From: Stenogyne calaminthoides
Taxonomy: Eukaryota > Streptophyta > Magnoliopsida > Lamiales > Lamiaceae
Assembly: GCA_037126765.1 (NCBI GenBank)
Contig: JBBCBC010000009.1
Location: 28,046,870 to 28,110,869 of the forward strand
Reading direction: 5' to 3'
DNA length: 64,000 nt
In this document: positions 49,250 to 60,059 of the stretch, piece after piece
Layout: each line of letters begins with the position of its first letter
Numbering within the stretch: position 1 is the first letter of the stretch
The notes under the pieces: model-generated
Told to the model about the DNA's origin: nothing
The model's input: only the letters and a program-made list of their open reading frames with translations
Databases searched by the model: none
Made by a program: the position numbers and the translations under genes

Positions 49250-50577
49250 CAGTAAATCTCTATAAATTAATAACTTTGGGACCGGAGGATTTTATTAATT
49301 TATAGAGGTATTATTATATCGATAAATTAATAATTTATTAATTTAAAGAAGTTTTAACGTATATGCACAGTTGACCTTCAAAGTTCCAAATATTTGAATA
49401 ACTTTAAGTATACATGCATAGTTATTGATGAAAATTAAGTTAAAGTACAAATGTACTAGTAGAATTCCATGAATACAAACTCACGTGGAAGTTGGAATGA
49501 CTTGTTTAAATTAATTGGTTTTGAAAAATACAAAAATATGGTTCATTGGACTAACATTTGTGCATTGAAACATGGATAGAAATCAGCACTTTATATTTAT
49601 CCATTGGAATCTTGGTAAATCACACACAAAAATGGCTACTCATCTAAAAGGAATTCAAAAATCAACAATGACCAACCAACAACGAAAGATGTTATGTGAG
49701 TATAAGAGAGATCAACCTGGATGCACTCAGAATGATTTGGTGAAATGGGTTGAAAAATATTTCAATTTGAAAGTTAGTCAAGCAACAATTTCGAACACTC
49801 TTAAGAGATCTGCAGAATTTCTATCATCTGACTTTGAGAAAGATGGGTCGTCTAAGCGTCAGAAATCAGCCAAGTATCCGGACCTTGAGAAGGTTGTTTA
49901 TGAGTGGTTTCTCCAACATCAAGAGCGTGTGAATATAACCGGGGAGCTAATCTTAGAGAAGGCGAATGAGGCGCTTAAGCTTTTACATCCAGAGGATCCC
50001 GCAGATCATCGCCTTTCACAAGGTTGGCTTGAGAAATTCAAATCAAGGCATGGTATCAAATCATATCGCCGTTTTGGAGAGAGTGGATCAGTCGACATGC
50101 ATGATATGGAGAATAAATTGGAGTCCATTAGGGAAAAAAATGATCAATTTCCAAGGAAAGATGTTTTTAATATGGATGAAACTGGTTTGTTTTACAGGTT
50201 ACAAACTGATCATTCGCTTGCAACAAAGCAACTTGAAGGTAGAAAACAAGATAAGGAGAGGTTGACAATTGTTATTTGTTGCAATGAAGATGGCTCTGAA
50301 AAAATTCCTCTATGGATTATTGGTAAGTATGCAAAGCCCCGTTGTCTTAAGAATATTCAAGTGCATCATATATATGTATATGGATTATTTTTAATAATTA
50401 TTAATTTATAGTTTCGTCGGGACCAATATATATACACTGGGATCTCAAAAAATTATTATCTTATAATTTTATTGATTGGGTCCCAAATTTGTACCGGTCC
50501 CAACTTGGGACCGGACAAATTATTAGTTTTAGCGAGGTTATTAATTTATCGAGTATAAATTTAACGAGGTTTTACTG
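49250..50577 (+). mobile_element. Plant pogo-type (Tc1/mariner) transposon, deleted
   Basis: A 1328-bp insert starts CAGTAAATCTCTATAAATTA and ends, on the complement, CAGTAAAACCTCGTTAAATT; these are imperfect terminal inverted repeats of the plant pogo/Lemi type. TA dinucleotides flank it (49248-49249, 50578-50579). The interrupted C3 sequence rejoins to GTTGTAGTACTTAAAAGC, matching the uninterrupted GTTGTGGTATACTTAAAAG in C2 at 60011-60027. The element encodes a truncated transposase. Confidence 0.93.
49572..50411 (+). pseudogene. Pogo-type transposase, 3'-truncated
   Basis: An open frame of 279 codons; the internal Met at codon 33 (MTNQQRKMLCEYKRDQPG) fits the family start better than the first ATG. 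It opens with a psq/CENP-B-type helix-turn-helix (QNDLVKWVEKYFNLKVSQAT, then ISNTLKR). A second CENP-B-type DNA-binding helix region follows (VVYEWFLQHQERVNITGELI, LSQGWLEKFKSRHGI). The DDE nuclease domain begins with FNMDETGLFYRL, containing the first catalytic Asp, then EKIPLWIIGK. The frame ends soon after IGKYAKPRCLKNIQ, so the second Asp and final acidic residue are missing and the enzyme cannot catalyse transposition. It might still bind terminal repeats. Confidence 0.88.
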
Positions 50578-50579
50578 TA

Positions 50580-51390
50580 CTACAACATGTCTCGTGTTCT
50601 ATGTGACATCTAATGTCACTCTACACGAACCTAATAATATTTCTCCCACTTATACTCAAAGTAGATTGGCAATCCTCTTGACACCCATTCCTTCCACATG
50701 TCTCTCGAATGTACTCTGAGGTAGACCCTTTGTGAATGGATCTGCTAGGTTGTGTTCAGACGCAATCTTTGCCACCTCTATGTCTCCTCTCTTAACGATT
50801 TCCGTATAAGATGGTATTTTCTTTCTATGTGTTTGCTGGCCTTGTGGGCTCTCGGTTCCCTAGAATTTGCAACTGCTCCGGCATTATCACAATAAACCGT
50901 GATCGTGCTGGGCAAATCCGGAACGACGTCCAAGTTCACCAGGAAATTCTTGAGTCAAACCACTTCTTTCGCTGCTTCACAAGCAGCTACATATTCGGCT
51001 TCCATGGTAGAATCGGCTATACATTTCTGCTTAACGCTTCTCCACGTCATGGCTCCTCCCCCCATACAAAACACACTACCCGAGGTTGACTATGTCTGAT
51101 TGGAAATCTGAGCCTGTATAACCGATGGGGATTAGACTGTCCGATTGATAAACCAACATTATGTCTCGTGTCCTCTTCAGATACTTCAGAATGTTCTTAA
51201 CCGCAGTTCAATGCTCTTTCCCAGGGTTACTTTGATATCTTGCAACCATTCCTATGGCGAAGCAGATATCCGGTCTCGTGCACAGCATCGCGTACATGAG
51301 GCTTCCCACAGCCGAAGCATAAGGGATGCCCTTCATGTCATCTATTTCCTTTTGTGTCTTGGGACACATTTCCATGTCTGAAAGGTACAA
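50580..51390 (-). pseudogene. C3 RNase H and RT connection, frameshifted
   Basis: Minus-strand continuation of C3 pol. KTQKEIDDMKGIPYASAVGS and LMYAMLCTRPDICFAIGMVA (51390-51208) are followed by broken frames with the RNase H-like MEAEYVAACEAAKEVVW near 51000 and an IVYCDNAGAVAN-type motif near 50890. Several stops and at least one frameshift against the RT frame (near 51370) are present. Downstream lies the untranslated tail to the pogo insertion. Confidence 0.85.
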
Positions 51391-52144
51391 AGCCTTTCTT
51401 GGAATCTTGCATGCTGAATCGCTTCAAAACAGTATCTATGTATGAAGCTTGCGAAAGCCCGATCATCCTTTTCTTGTGATCTCGAGTGATCTTGATCCCT
51501 AGGACGTGACCGGCTTCTCCCAAGTCCTTCATATCAAACTTTTTTGACAGCCATGCCCTTACGTCTGACAACATCTTTACATCGTTCCCGATGAGCAGAA
51601 TGTCATCTATGTATAGTACCAAGAATACCAATGCAGTTCCGTCACGCTTTTTATACACACAACTTTTGAAACTATTTTGATCAAAACCGTAGGATTTTAT
51701 AACTTGATCAAAACACTGATTCCAAGCACGGGATGCCTGCTTCAGCCCATAAATGGACTTCTTTAGCTTGCAAACCAGATGCTCTTGGTCTTTTTCAATG
51801 AAGCCTTTGGGTTGTTGCATATAGATTTCTTCGTCAAGACTTCCGTTGAGGAAAGTTGTCTTGACATCCATTTGCCAGATCTCAAAATTTAGATGCGCAG
51901 CAATCGACAAGAGAATTCGGATGGACTTGAGCATGGCTATGGGCGAAAAGGTTTCCTCACAGTCGATCCCTTCTTTCTGAGTGTACCCTTTCGCCACGAG
52001 TCTTGTCTTAAAGGTTTCAACCTTTCCGTCCGGGCCCCTTTTTCTCTTGTATACCCACTTGTATCCAATGAGTTTTATCCCATTAAGTGGTTCGACTAGC
52101 TCCCACACTTTATTGTGATCCATTGAACCCATCTCAGCTTCCAT
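51338..52144 (-). pseudogene. C3 Copia reverse transcriptase
   Basis: 268 open codons of RVT_2-type reverse transcriptase: MDHNKVWELVEPLNGIKLIG, KWVYKRKRGPDGKVETFKTR, LVAKGYTQKEGIDCEETFSP, WQMDVKTTFLNGSLDEEIYM and the catalytic LYIDDILLIGND. It lies in the same frame as the integrase upstream but is separated from it by stops near 52150-52195. The protein region itself looks well kept, with catalytic Asp residues present, though the TTFLNG variant replaces the usual TAFLNG. Confidence 0.92.
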
Positions 52145-52195
52145 TGCTGTTTGCCAAGATGTCGCATCCTTGTCCTAGATCGCCTCGTTGTAGGA

Positions 52196-53494
52196 TCATG
52201 GATCTAATTCTTCTCCCGAGATCAAGTCCGAGGACACTCTGATCCCTAAGAATTGCTCGGGTTGTCTAACAATCCTCCCACTATGATGAGGTTCCGGTTT
52301 TATAGGCGTGACGCGTGGTATGTCTTCTTGTACAGTTGGCAACGGAGTTGGCCCCTTAAGTTCTTCCAAGGTAATCTCGCTTCTAGGCTTTTTATCGTTT
52401 ATATAGTCTTCTTCCAAAAATCTAAAGTGCGTACTGATTACGACCTTTTGATCTTCGGGACCATAGAACATGCATCCCTTCGTTCCTTCGGGGTATCCTA
52501 TAAACAACCTTAATTCCGAACGTGCATCCAATTTCCCGGGTTCCCTATCCAACACGTATGTCGGACACCCCCAGATTCTCATGTGTCCTAAATTGGGCTT
52601 GCGCCCTGTCCACAACTCCCTAGGGGTTTTTGGAACCGATTTGGATGGCACTAAGTTCAGAATATAAGCCGTTGTTTGCAAGGCGTAACCCCAAAACGAT
52701 TTTGGGAAATCCGCATAACTCATCATTGATCTTACCATTTCTAGAAGTGTTCTGTTTCTTCGTTCTGCAACCCCATTTTGTTGAGGGGTACCGGAAGCAG
52801 TCAACTGGGATGCAATCCTTTCTTCCGACAGGTAGTTCAAGAATTCATCACTGAGGTATTCGCCTCCACGATCAGATCGTAGAAACTTGATACGCTTTTC
52901 CTTATGATTCTCTGCTTGAGCCTTAAATTCTTTGAATTTATCAAAGGTCTCAGATTTATGCTACATTAGGAAAATGTATCCATAGCGTGAGTAATCATCG
53001 ATAAACGTAACGAAATACTCATAGCCGCCTCTTGCTTTGATTTGCATTGGACCACATACATCGGTGTGAACGATCTCCAACACTTCTTTAGCTCTAAGCC
53101 CCTTAGCTCCAAATGCCCTCTTGGTCATCTTACCCACCAAACATGATTCACAAATTGGAAATGGTTCAATTAGGAGAGACTTCAATGAACCATCTTGGAC
53201 CAACCTTTGGATCCTTTTTGGATTAATATGACCTAATCTTAGGTACCAAAGAAGTATCTCGTTCACATTAGTCGAACGTTTCCTTTTACTTGAAATAGTA
53301 GATGAGTTATAGGATGCATTGTGTGTGGTGTGCACAGTTAATAATGTAGAGATTGTTCTGTAATGTTCCATGACAGATAACCACATCGTTACGAAAAACT
53401 GTAACATGTTTATTAAAACGAACAGAATATCCATCAGCAAATAGTTTTGAAGCTGAAATAAGGTTTTTACAAAAAACGGGAACATAAAGAACAT
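52196..53494 (-). pseudogene. C3 pre-integrase and integrase
   Basis: One frame, two open blocks (53494-52961, 52840-52196) broken by a stop near 52960. GAG_pre-integrase: LLWYLRLGHINPKRIQRLV, PICESCLVGKMTKRAFGAKG. Integrase core: IVHTDVCGPMQIKARGGYEY with the first Asp, FVTFIDDYSRYGYIFLM with the second, and SGTPQQNGVAERRNRTLLEM with the Glu. The C-terminal conserved GYALQTTAYILNLVPSKSVP and the FLEEDYINDKK linker follow. It would cut and join retroelement DNA; the internal stop prevents a full product. Confidence 0.9.
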
Positions 53495-54564
53495 CTCTTA
53501 AAATTAAACTCTTGTCCTCAAAAGATAGGTGCACGTCTCCCATTGCTTCAGCTGCCACTCTCGTAGCATCGCCCAGCGTGACGAGGATTTCTCTTCCACT
53601 AAGTTGTCGGGTCCGCTTGAAACCCTATAACGTGAAACAAACATGATCAGTGGATCCCGTATCCACTACCCACGAATGAGTAGCATACGCCGCTAAACAA
53701 GTTTCAACAACTAGTGCGAGAGAATTACCTTTCTTTCCATTCCTTTTGGGTTTGGAACAGGCCGACCTCCAATGTCCTTTTTCATCGTAGTTAAAACACT
53801 TTCCCTTGGACGGTTTCTTTACTCCACCCTCCCTCTTCACCTTTCCTTTGCCCTTGGCAACACTTGAGTTAGCTTCAATTTTGGTCCTCTTCTTCTTCTT
53901 ACCCCCTTTTGGTCTAGAAGAAGAAGATGGACCGGCTGTCGCTAAGGCTTGGCTGCTCCCTCCCAATATTTCTTCAGCCGAGACTAAAGCTTGTAGCAGA
54001 TCAGGCAGGGAAAACTTCTGATTGTTCATTTGGTAGTTGAGCCTAAACTGCTCGAAGCTTTTGGGCAGGGAATGGAGTATGAAATTGATCTGGGTCTCGA
54101 TGTCATATTCAGCACCAAATACCTCAAGTTTGTTAAGGTGAGCCATCATCTGGAGAACGTGTTCCCTTACGTGCGTTCCCTCCACCATTTTCATTGAGAG
54201 CATGTCTCTCATGGTGATCTGGCGAGCCACACGATTCTGATGTTGGAACATCGCTTTAAGATTGACCATGATGTTTGTAGCAGTTTCAACGTTTTGGTGT
54301 TGGTGTTGCAACACATCTGACATAGAAGCCAAGATGGTACATTTTGCCATTTCGTTGGAACACTCCCAGTCAGCATACTCTTTCTTTTCTGTTTTACTAG
54401 ACTCATCAGTCGGCTTTTCTGGTTTGGGTGTGGCAAGGACCCACCCAGTTATGGTGTTGTGTAGTGAGGACAATAGTAAGTTCTCGATACCAATCAACAA
54501 AGTTTTCTCCAGTAAGTAAATTGTCTTACAGTATATTGAACAGTGGATTAAAAGGTTGCGACAT
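53495..54564 (-). pseudogene. C3 gag and protease start
   Basis: The natural start is ATG at 54564-54562 (MSQPFNPLFNIL), by alignment with the C2 gag. A stop follows at codon 13, and a short insertion near 54450 (GGGTGGGTC against GTGGATC in C2) shifts the frame. Downstream the frame is open: EYADWECSNEMAKCTILAS, MLSMKMVEGTHVREHVLQMM, then a Lys-rich linker and the CCHC-like knuckle CFNYDEKGHWRSAC, in which Tyr replaces the second Cys. The protease motif WVVDTGSTDHVCF precedes a TAG (53625). The protease tail (VHLSFEDKSLILRDVLYVPV) follows in the same frame. Confidence 0.88.
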
Positions 54565-55980
54565 GATGATACTGAAAATAAACATACATCTTGTGTTAAT
54601 ATCCGGATCAACACAAAGAAAATCACATAATTCGATCACATGATTCATATTGAAATCTCAAAAAAAATATGAACATGCATCAGCCAACATCTCAAAACAA
54701 TTTTAAATGAGCCTCTTGGGAGGGTCATCATTTAAATCACATTCAAGTGGGTTACAAACAAGAACAGTTACAAACCTTTAATTTTAAAAAATTAATAGTT
54801 GGCTCCCACTTGACCAATATAAAATTGACAGGGACTTCGGCGAAGTATATGCATATCAATTTTATACCTAAGTAATAACCATGATTAAATACAGAATTAC
54901 TACTTCATTTTGATCGAGCCTCTTGGGAGGGTCATCATCGCCACTAATAATAATTTACAATCATCCTTTTGAGAATTTATTCATGTGAAAGCTATCTTTT
55001 GGCCGTCCCTTAGGGGAATTTCTCCAAAAGATTTCACAAATAAATAAATCATGGAGGTCAAAATTAATTCGATTCAAAACCGAATTAATTGTTTAAAACA
55101 TACTTATTAATTTTTGAATTTGAGATTTTTCGTTGGACAATTCTCATGCAAACACATTTAAACAAATTAAATAAAGCATAAAAAAATAAAACAATAAATC
55201 AAGCAAAGCAGAAAAATAAACATACTGGGCACAAATTATCCAATTGTCATGGTTTGATTTTTCTTGGCTTGATTTTGAAGAACCATCGTCTTTAATTTCT
55301 CCCACTCGATCGTCTCGAAAAGAACTCCGTCTCAAAATGCCACGCCAAGTAGCTCACAGCCGGGATGCAACGCCCACATCCGGCCGGCCCCTTGGCCGAG
55401 CGATGCGTCCGTGCACCTAAGCGATCGCCGCCGCTTCCGCAATTCTCGGCGAGCCTCGGCGGCCGGGTGGCGGCCGAGGGCGGTCGCCCGTCTTGGCCTT
55501 CAGCCGGCGTCATCCAATAGCCGCGCCCGGTGCTCCGTCGCGCCGATCCGCTTTGGCGTCGTGCGCCAGGCCCGTTCGACTAGTGACGTCCGCATCACGC
55601 GCGTGCCTCCCTTGGCACGTTTCGCACGACGCGCGTCGCCCACGTATGGTTCCGGATCCATTTTAATTTCTCGTCTCCGTCTTCATCTTCTACCAGGTTA
55701 TAATTTATTTTACAAAAATAAATAAACCTAAATCTAGACTAGTCTATTATATTGAACAAATCAAATAGCCTAATCTACTCGTGCATTTTCTCACGAGAAA
55801 AATAAATTTGAACGAGTCGAATTAAAACCATTCATACGCATGAAATAAATAAACACATTAAATACCATGACAATTGGATACCTGCAAAACAGATCTAACA
55901 ATTCTACTATCCAAATTTCAATAAGATTTAATGGCCAACATAATTTAAATAACAATTTAAATACAGAGCTCGAAACCGAG
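54565..55980 (-). other. C3 leader with GC-rich island
   Basis: Untranslated leader between primer site and gag. The half near gag is AT-rich and matches C1 and C2. A sharply bounded GC-rich island sits at 55320-55640; its Arg/Pro/Ala frames show no domain. At 55600-55625 it shares ACGTGCCAAGGGAGGCACGC with C1 and then diverges. Confidence 0.75.
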
Positions 55981-55992
55981 GCTCTGATACCA
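55981..55992 (-). promoter_or_regulatory. C3 primer-binding site
   Basis: TGGTATCAGAGC on the minus strand, 2 bp inside the 5' LTR. Complementary to initiator Met-tRNA. Confidence 0.92.
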
Positions 55993-55994
55993 GT

Positions 55995-57719
55995 TGTTGG
56001 GAAATTAGGGGTGCCCGGATCTATTCGAGGTGAATTTAAATACATATTTAAATTAATCAATTAATTACTAACATGAATTAATCCTAATTCAATTCAACAT
56101 AGTAATTAATAAGCAAATAAACATCATGCATACACGTATTTCACGTAAAACCTAAGCATGCGGAATCTAGGAATTACGTAAATACTAACCTCTCGTAGAG
56201 ACAACCGCTGAGACGATGGATCAACCCAAAGTACCTTCTCAAATATATCCCACGTCCACGAACGTAATCCGGTGGGAGGATTATCAATGAACGATTTTAA
56301 TCTAAAGGAGAAAATAAAATATTTGGCCACCACCTTTGTGGATTTCTAATTTTTCCAACACATGGAACTGCACTTGGGGATGAAAAATTCATCCCCTATT
56401 TATAGACTGGGGTGGGGGGGACAAAAATTTAGGTCTAGTTGGGCATTGGGAAATTTCTTTGCTTCTTCCTCAAGATACAATCTAGAATATATCCAATATA
56501 TTCTATTTCCCAAAATATCTCCCAACAAAATTTCCTCCTCCTTTCTTGTTCAATATTTTCGAAAATATCTCATGAAATAGGAAGAAATAAGATCTTTTTC
56601 CTTTCTTGAATTTATGGGATAAACTTGTATCTCAAGAATACTTATTCCATAAAATCTTTCCAAGAAAATCAAGAAAAAATCTTTTTCTCTTCCCTACCCA
56701 AATTTTTGAAATTATTGTGGAAAAATAAGCCAAAATATTTTCTTCTCCTTTTCAATAATTGGACTTTAGTTTGGGCCATTTGAGGGGCCTTTAGGAGAAT
56801 TAAGATTGGACCTCCAAATGGGCTATGAAGCTTTAATATTTAGCCAAAATATTATTCAAGCCCATTAATATTAATTTACTCCACTATAAAATTAATATTG
56901 AACTATCCATCTTAACTCACATTACGACTTCACAATAATATGGCTCCCGATCATTATTTCCCGCGTTTAAGATTATCTTAGTCCATTAATTAATTAAGTC
57001 ACTTAACAGACTTTATATTAATTAATATCTTTGTCCTTGGAGTAAAGACAACTCAACATTATTATCCATAACGGAAATAAATTTTCACTTGCAAGATTTG
57101 GTATGATAAAGATTCTGAGCCCACCAAGGGGACAAATCAAGCAAGTCATACTTCCACGCGATTCTCCGTATTAAATCTTAGCAATCGTCATGTAACTAAT
57201 AATATTGCCCCAAGATATAAGGTATTGAATCGCATTGATTCTCTTCCCATCATAAGTCAAAGCAATAGTTACTAATTTCACACGATCCTATTTAAGGAAC
57301 GGAGATTAAGAAATAACGCACTACTGAGGTCTAATTCTTGTATATTCAGTACCAAAAAATTTATTCTCCTGTAGGTCCTTTTCAGCGCATCAGGATGCAC
57401 TTGTGTAATCCCTTGGTCAAGACAAGTCAATCTGAGCCTTACACTTCAACCTTTCATGATGGGTTGTTCATTTCCATCTGGGTTGTGAATTTGTACTTAG
57501 TCACGAGGAACTATTAATTTGATCTTTTGTGATCTGGTATCACCAAATTAACTACAACGGGACACGTACTGACTTTATCGAACGGGTATGCAATAAATAT
57601 ATATAACATTCATTCATATTTAATGCAGCATGTGATAAATAATTTATTTCAGTAAAATAAATAAGAAATTCAGTTTGGTTATACAAAGTAAAAGCATACT
57701 TTCCAGTATAACCCCAACA
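55995..57719 (-). repeat. C3 5' LTR
   Basis: 1725 bp, plus-strand ends TGTTGGGAAATTAGGGGTG and AGTATAACCCCAACA. A CCTATTTATAGACTGG stretch near 56395 gives TATAAATAGG on the minus strand, the likely TATA box of the element promoter. Confidence 0.93.
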
Positions 57720-58069
57720 GACCCTCCCACCGAGGCTCGTACAAAGTGAAGTAATAATTCTGTATTTAATCATGGTTATTACTTAGGTATAAAATTGATA
57801 TGCATATACTTCCCCGAAGTCCCTGTCAATTTTATATTGGCCAAGTGGGAGCCGACTATTAATTTTGAATTAAAGGTTTGTAACTGTTCTTGTTTGTAAC
57901 CTACTTGAATGTGTTTAAATAGACTATTCACCCCACGTGACCAATTTAAACTATTTTGAGATGTCGGCTGATGCATGTTCATATTGTTTTGAGATTTTGA
58001 TACGAACAATGTGATCGAATTGAGTGATAATTTTGTGCTTACACAAATTGTTATTTATTTCCGTTCAGC
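57720..58069 (+). other. C2 leader, second part
   Basis: Resumes exactly at the duplicated GACCC after C3 and matches the C1 and C3 leaders (AATCATGGTTATTACTTAGG, AAAATTGATATGCATATAC). Leads into the gag ATG at 58070. Confidence 0.85.
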
Positions 58070-58990
58070 ATGTCGCAACCTTTTAATCCACTGTATTCTA
58101 TACTTAAAGACCATCAATTAACTGGTGAAAACTATGTTGATTGGAAATGTAAACTGATGATTGTCCTCACTGCACAAAAGCACAAGTGGATCCTTGATAC
58201 TCCAAAACCTTATGAGCCAACTGACGAGTCGAGTAAGGCGGAAAAGAAAAAATATGATGACTGGGAGCATTGCAATGATATGGCTAAGTGTACCATCCTG
58301 GCATCTATGTTGGATGTCTTGCAACACCAACACCAAGAATTTGCAACTGCTGCGGAAATCATGGAAAATCTTAAGAGGATGTTCCAACATCATAACTGCA
58401 CGGCTCATCAGATCACCTTGCGAGAAATACTTATCCTGAAAATGGTGGAGGGCACGCCCGTAAGGGATCATGTCCTCAAGATGATGGCTCATCTAAATAA
58501 ACTTGAGGTTCTGGGTGCAGATTACGATCTGGAGATTCAAATTGATTTTGTGCTTCATTCTCTGCCTAAAAGTTTTGAACACTTTCAGTTGAACTATCAG
58601 ATGAATAATCAGAAGTTCTCGCTAGTTGACTTGTTGCAAGCTCTGGTCTCGGCGGAGACGTTGATGGGACACCAAACTCAAGCTTTGGCGGCAAGTGGAC
58701 CATCTTCATCTTCTAGGTCAAAGGAGGGTAAGAAGAAGAGGAAGGCCAAAGCCCAAAAGCAGTCGAACTCAATTGTTGCCAAGGGCAAGAGTAAGGTGAG
58801 GGATGCTGGGGGTGTCAAGAAGGATCCAAAGGGGAAGTGCTTTAACTGCGATGAAAAGGGACATTGGAGGTCTGCATGTTCCAAACCAAAGCGGAATGGA
58901 AAGAAAGGTAATTCTCACGCACTAGTTGTTGAAACTTGTTTATCGGCGTATGCTACCCACTCGTTGGGTAATGGATACGGGATCCACTGA
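58070..58990 (+). pseudogene. C2 Copia gag, best-preserved copy
   Basis: 306 open codons starting MSQPFNPLYSILKDHQLTGE, the intact family gag start. The UBN2-type capsid region follows (NYVDWKCKLMIVL, AKCTILASMLDVLQHQH, HVLKMMAHLNKLEVLGADYD, LPKSFEHFQLNYQMNNQKFS). Then a Ser/Lys-rich linker and a complete zinc knuckle CFNCDEKGHWRSACSKP, which binds the element RNA. The frame shifts after AYATHS, one base short of entering the protease (WVMDTGSTDHVCF), which continues in another frame. It could give a free capsid protein but not the fused polyprotein. Confidence 0.92.
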
Positions 58991-59754
58991 TCATGTTTGT
59001 TTCACATTACAGGGGTTCAAACTGACCCGACAACTTAGTGGAAGTGAGGTCCTCATCACACTGGGCGATGCTACGAGAGTAGCAGCTGAAGCAGTGGGAG
59101 ACGTGCACCTGTCTTTTGAAGATAAGATTTTAGTTTTAAGAGATGTTCTTTACGTTCTAGTTTTTCGTAAAAACCTTATTTCAATTTCTAAACTAATTAA
59201 TGATGGATATTTTGTTCGTTTTTCTAAGCAAGTTACCGTTTACCGTAACGATGTGTTTATCTGTCATGGAACTTTACGGAATAATCTCTATACTATTAAC
59301 TGTGCACACCACTCACAAAATGCATCTTATAACACATCGACTGTTTCATGCAATAAGAGAAAACGTTCAGAAAACGTGAAAGAGACACTTCTATGGCATC
59401 TAAGATTAGGTCATATTAATCTAAATAGGATCTAAAGGTTGGTGAAAGATGGTTCGCTGTCGGACCTACAGTTAGAACCACTTTCAACCTGCGAATCATG
59501 TTTGGAGGGTAAAATAACCAAGGGCATTTGGAGCCAAGGGGAATAGAGCCACAGAAGTGTTGCAAATCGTTCACACTGACGTGTGTGGTCCAATGTCAAC
59601 CAACGCTAGAGGTGGCTATGAGTATTTCGTGACTTTCATCGATGATTACTCAAGGTTCGAGTACATTTTCCTCATGAAACACAAATCGGAAACTTTTGAT
59701 AAATTCAAGGAGTTCAAAGTCGAAGCCGGAGCAGTTGCAAATCAAGGGAACTGA
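58926..59754 (+). pseudogene. C2 protease, pre-integrase and truncated integrase
   Basis: The protease WVMDTGSTDHVCF with an intact DTG is followed by VHLSFEDKILVLRDVLYVLV, then the pre-integrase LLWHLRLGHINLNRI and a stop at 59435. After a frameshift the integrase resumes (59557-59754): IVHTDVCGPMSTNARGGYEY, FVTFIDDYSRFEYIFLMKHK. At 59725-59728 the sequence jumps from the integrase to the end of RNase H within a shared GCCG. The rest of integrase and all of RT are absent from this strand. Confidence 0.88.
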
Positions 59755-60059
59755 GAGCCCACAAGGCCAGCAAACACATTGAAAGGAAATACCATCTTAT
59801 ACGAGAAATCGTTAAGAGAGGAGATATAGAGGTGGCAAAGATCGCGTTGGAAGATAACCTAGCCGATCCATTCACAAAGGGTCTGCCTCAGTTAACATTC
59901 GAGAGACATGTGGAAAGAGTGGGTGTCAAGAGCTTTGCGTATAAGTGGGAGAAATGTTATTAGGTTGATGTAGGTGACATTAGATGTCACCATATAATAC
60001 ATTAGATATGTTGTGGTATACTTAAAAGTAGACTTTGAGTATAAGTGGGAGATTGTTGG
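59725..60059 (+). pseudogene. C2 RNase H end, polypurine tract and first 6 bp of 3' LTR
   Basis: Begins GCCGGAGCAGTTGCAAAT, coding the GAVAN motif of RNase H. It runs through HKASKHIERKYHLIREIVKR-type coding sequence, out of frame in places (LADPFTKGLPQLTFERHVER is readable). It then crosses the tail GTGGTATACTTAAAAGTAG, the purine tract TATAAGTGGGAGAT and TGTTGG, where it stops. Confidence 0.88.

Larger units (their letters stand above)
47512..57719 (-). mobile_element. C3: complete but defective Copia retrotransposon
   Basis: A full minus-strand element of 10.2 kb, including a 1.33 kb DNA transposon. Its 5' LTR is 55995-57719 (1725 bp) and 3' LTR 47512-49212 (1701 bp), both TGTTGGG...CCCAACA. 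The duplication GACCC flanks it (47507-47511, 57720-57724). The primer site is 55981-55992 and the polypurine tract is next to 49213. Domain order from the 5' end is gag, protease, integrase, RT, RNase H, which defines Copia. Stops and frameshifts in gag, protease, pol and RNase H make it non-autonomous. It sits in the leader of C2, a member of its own family. The two LTRs differ at about six positions in their first 150 bp by eye, so the insertion is not very recent. Confidence 0.95.
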
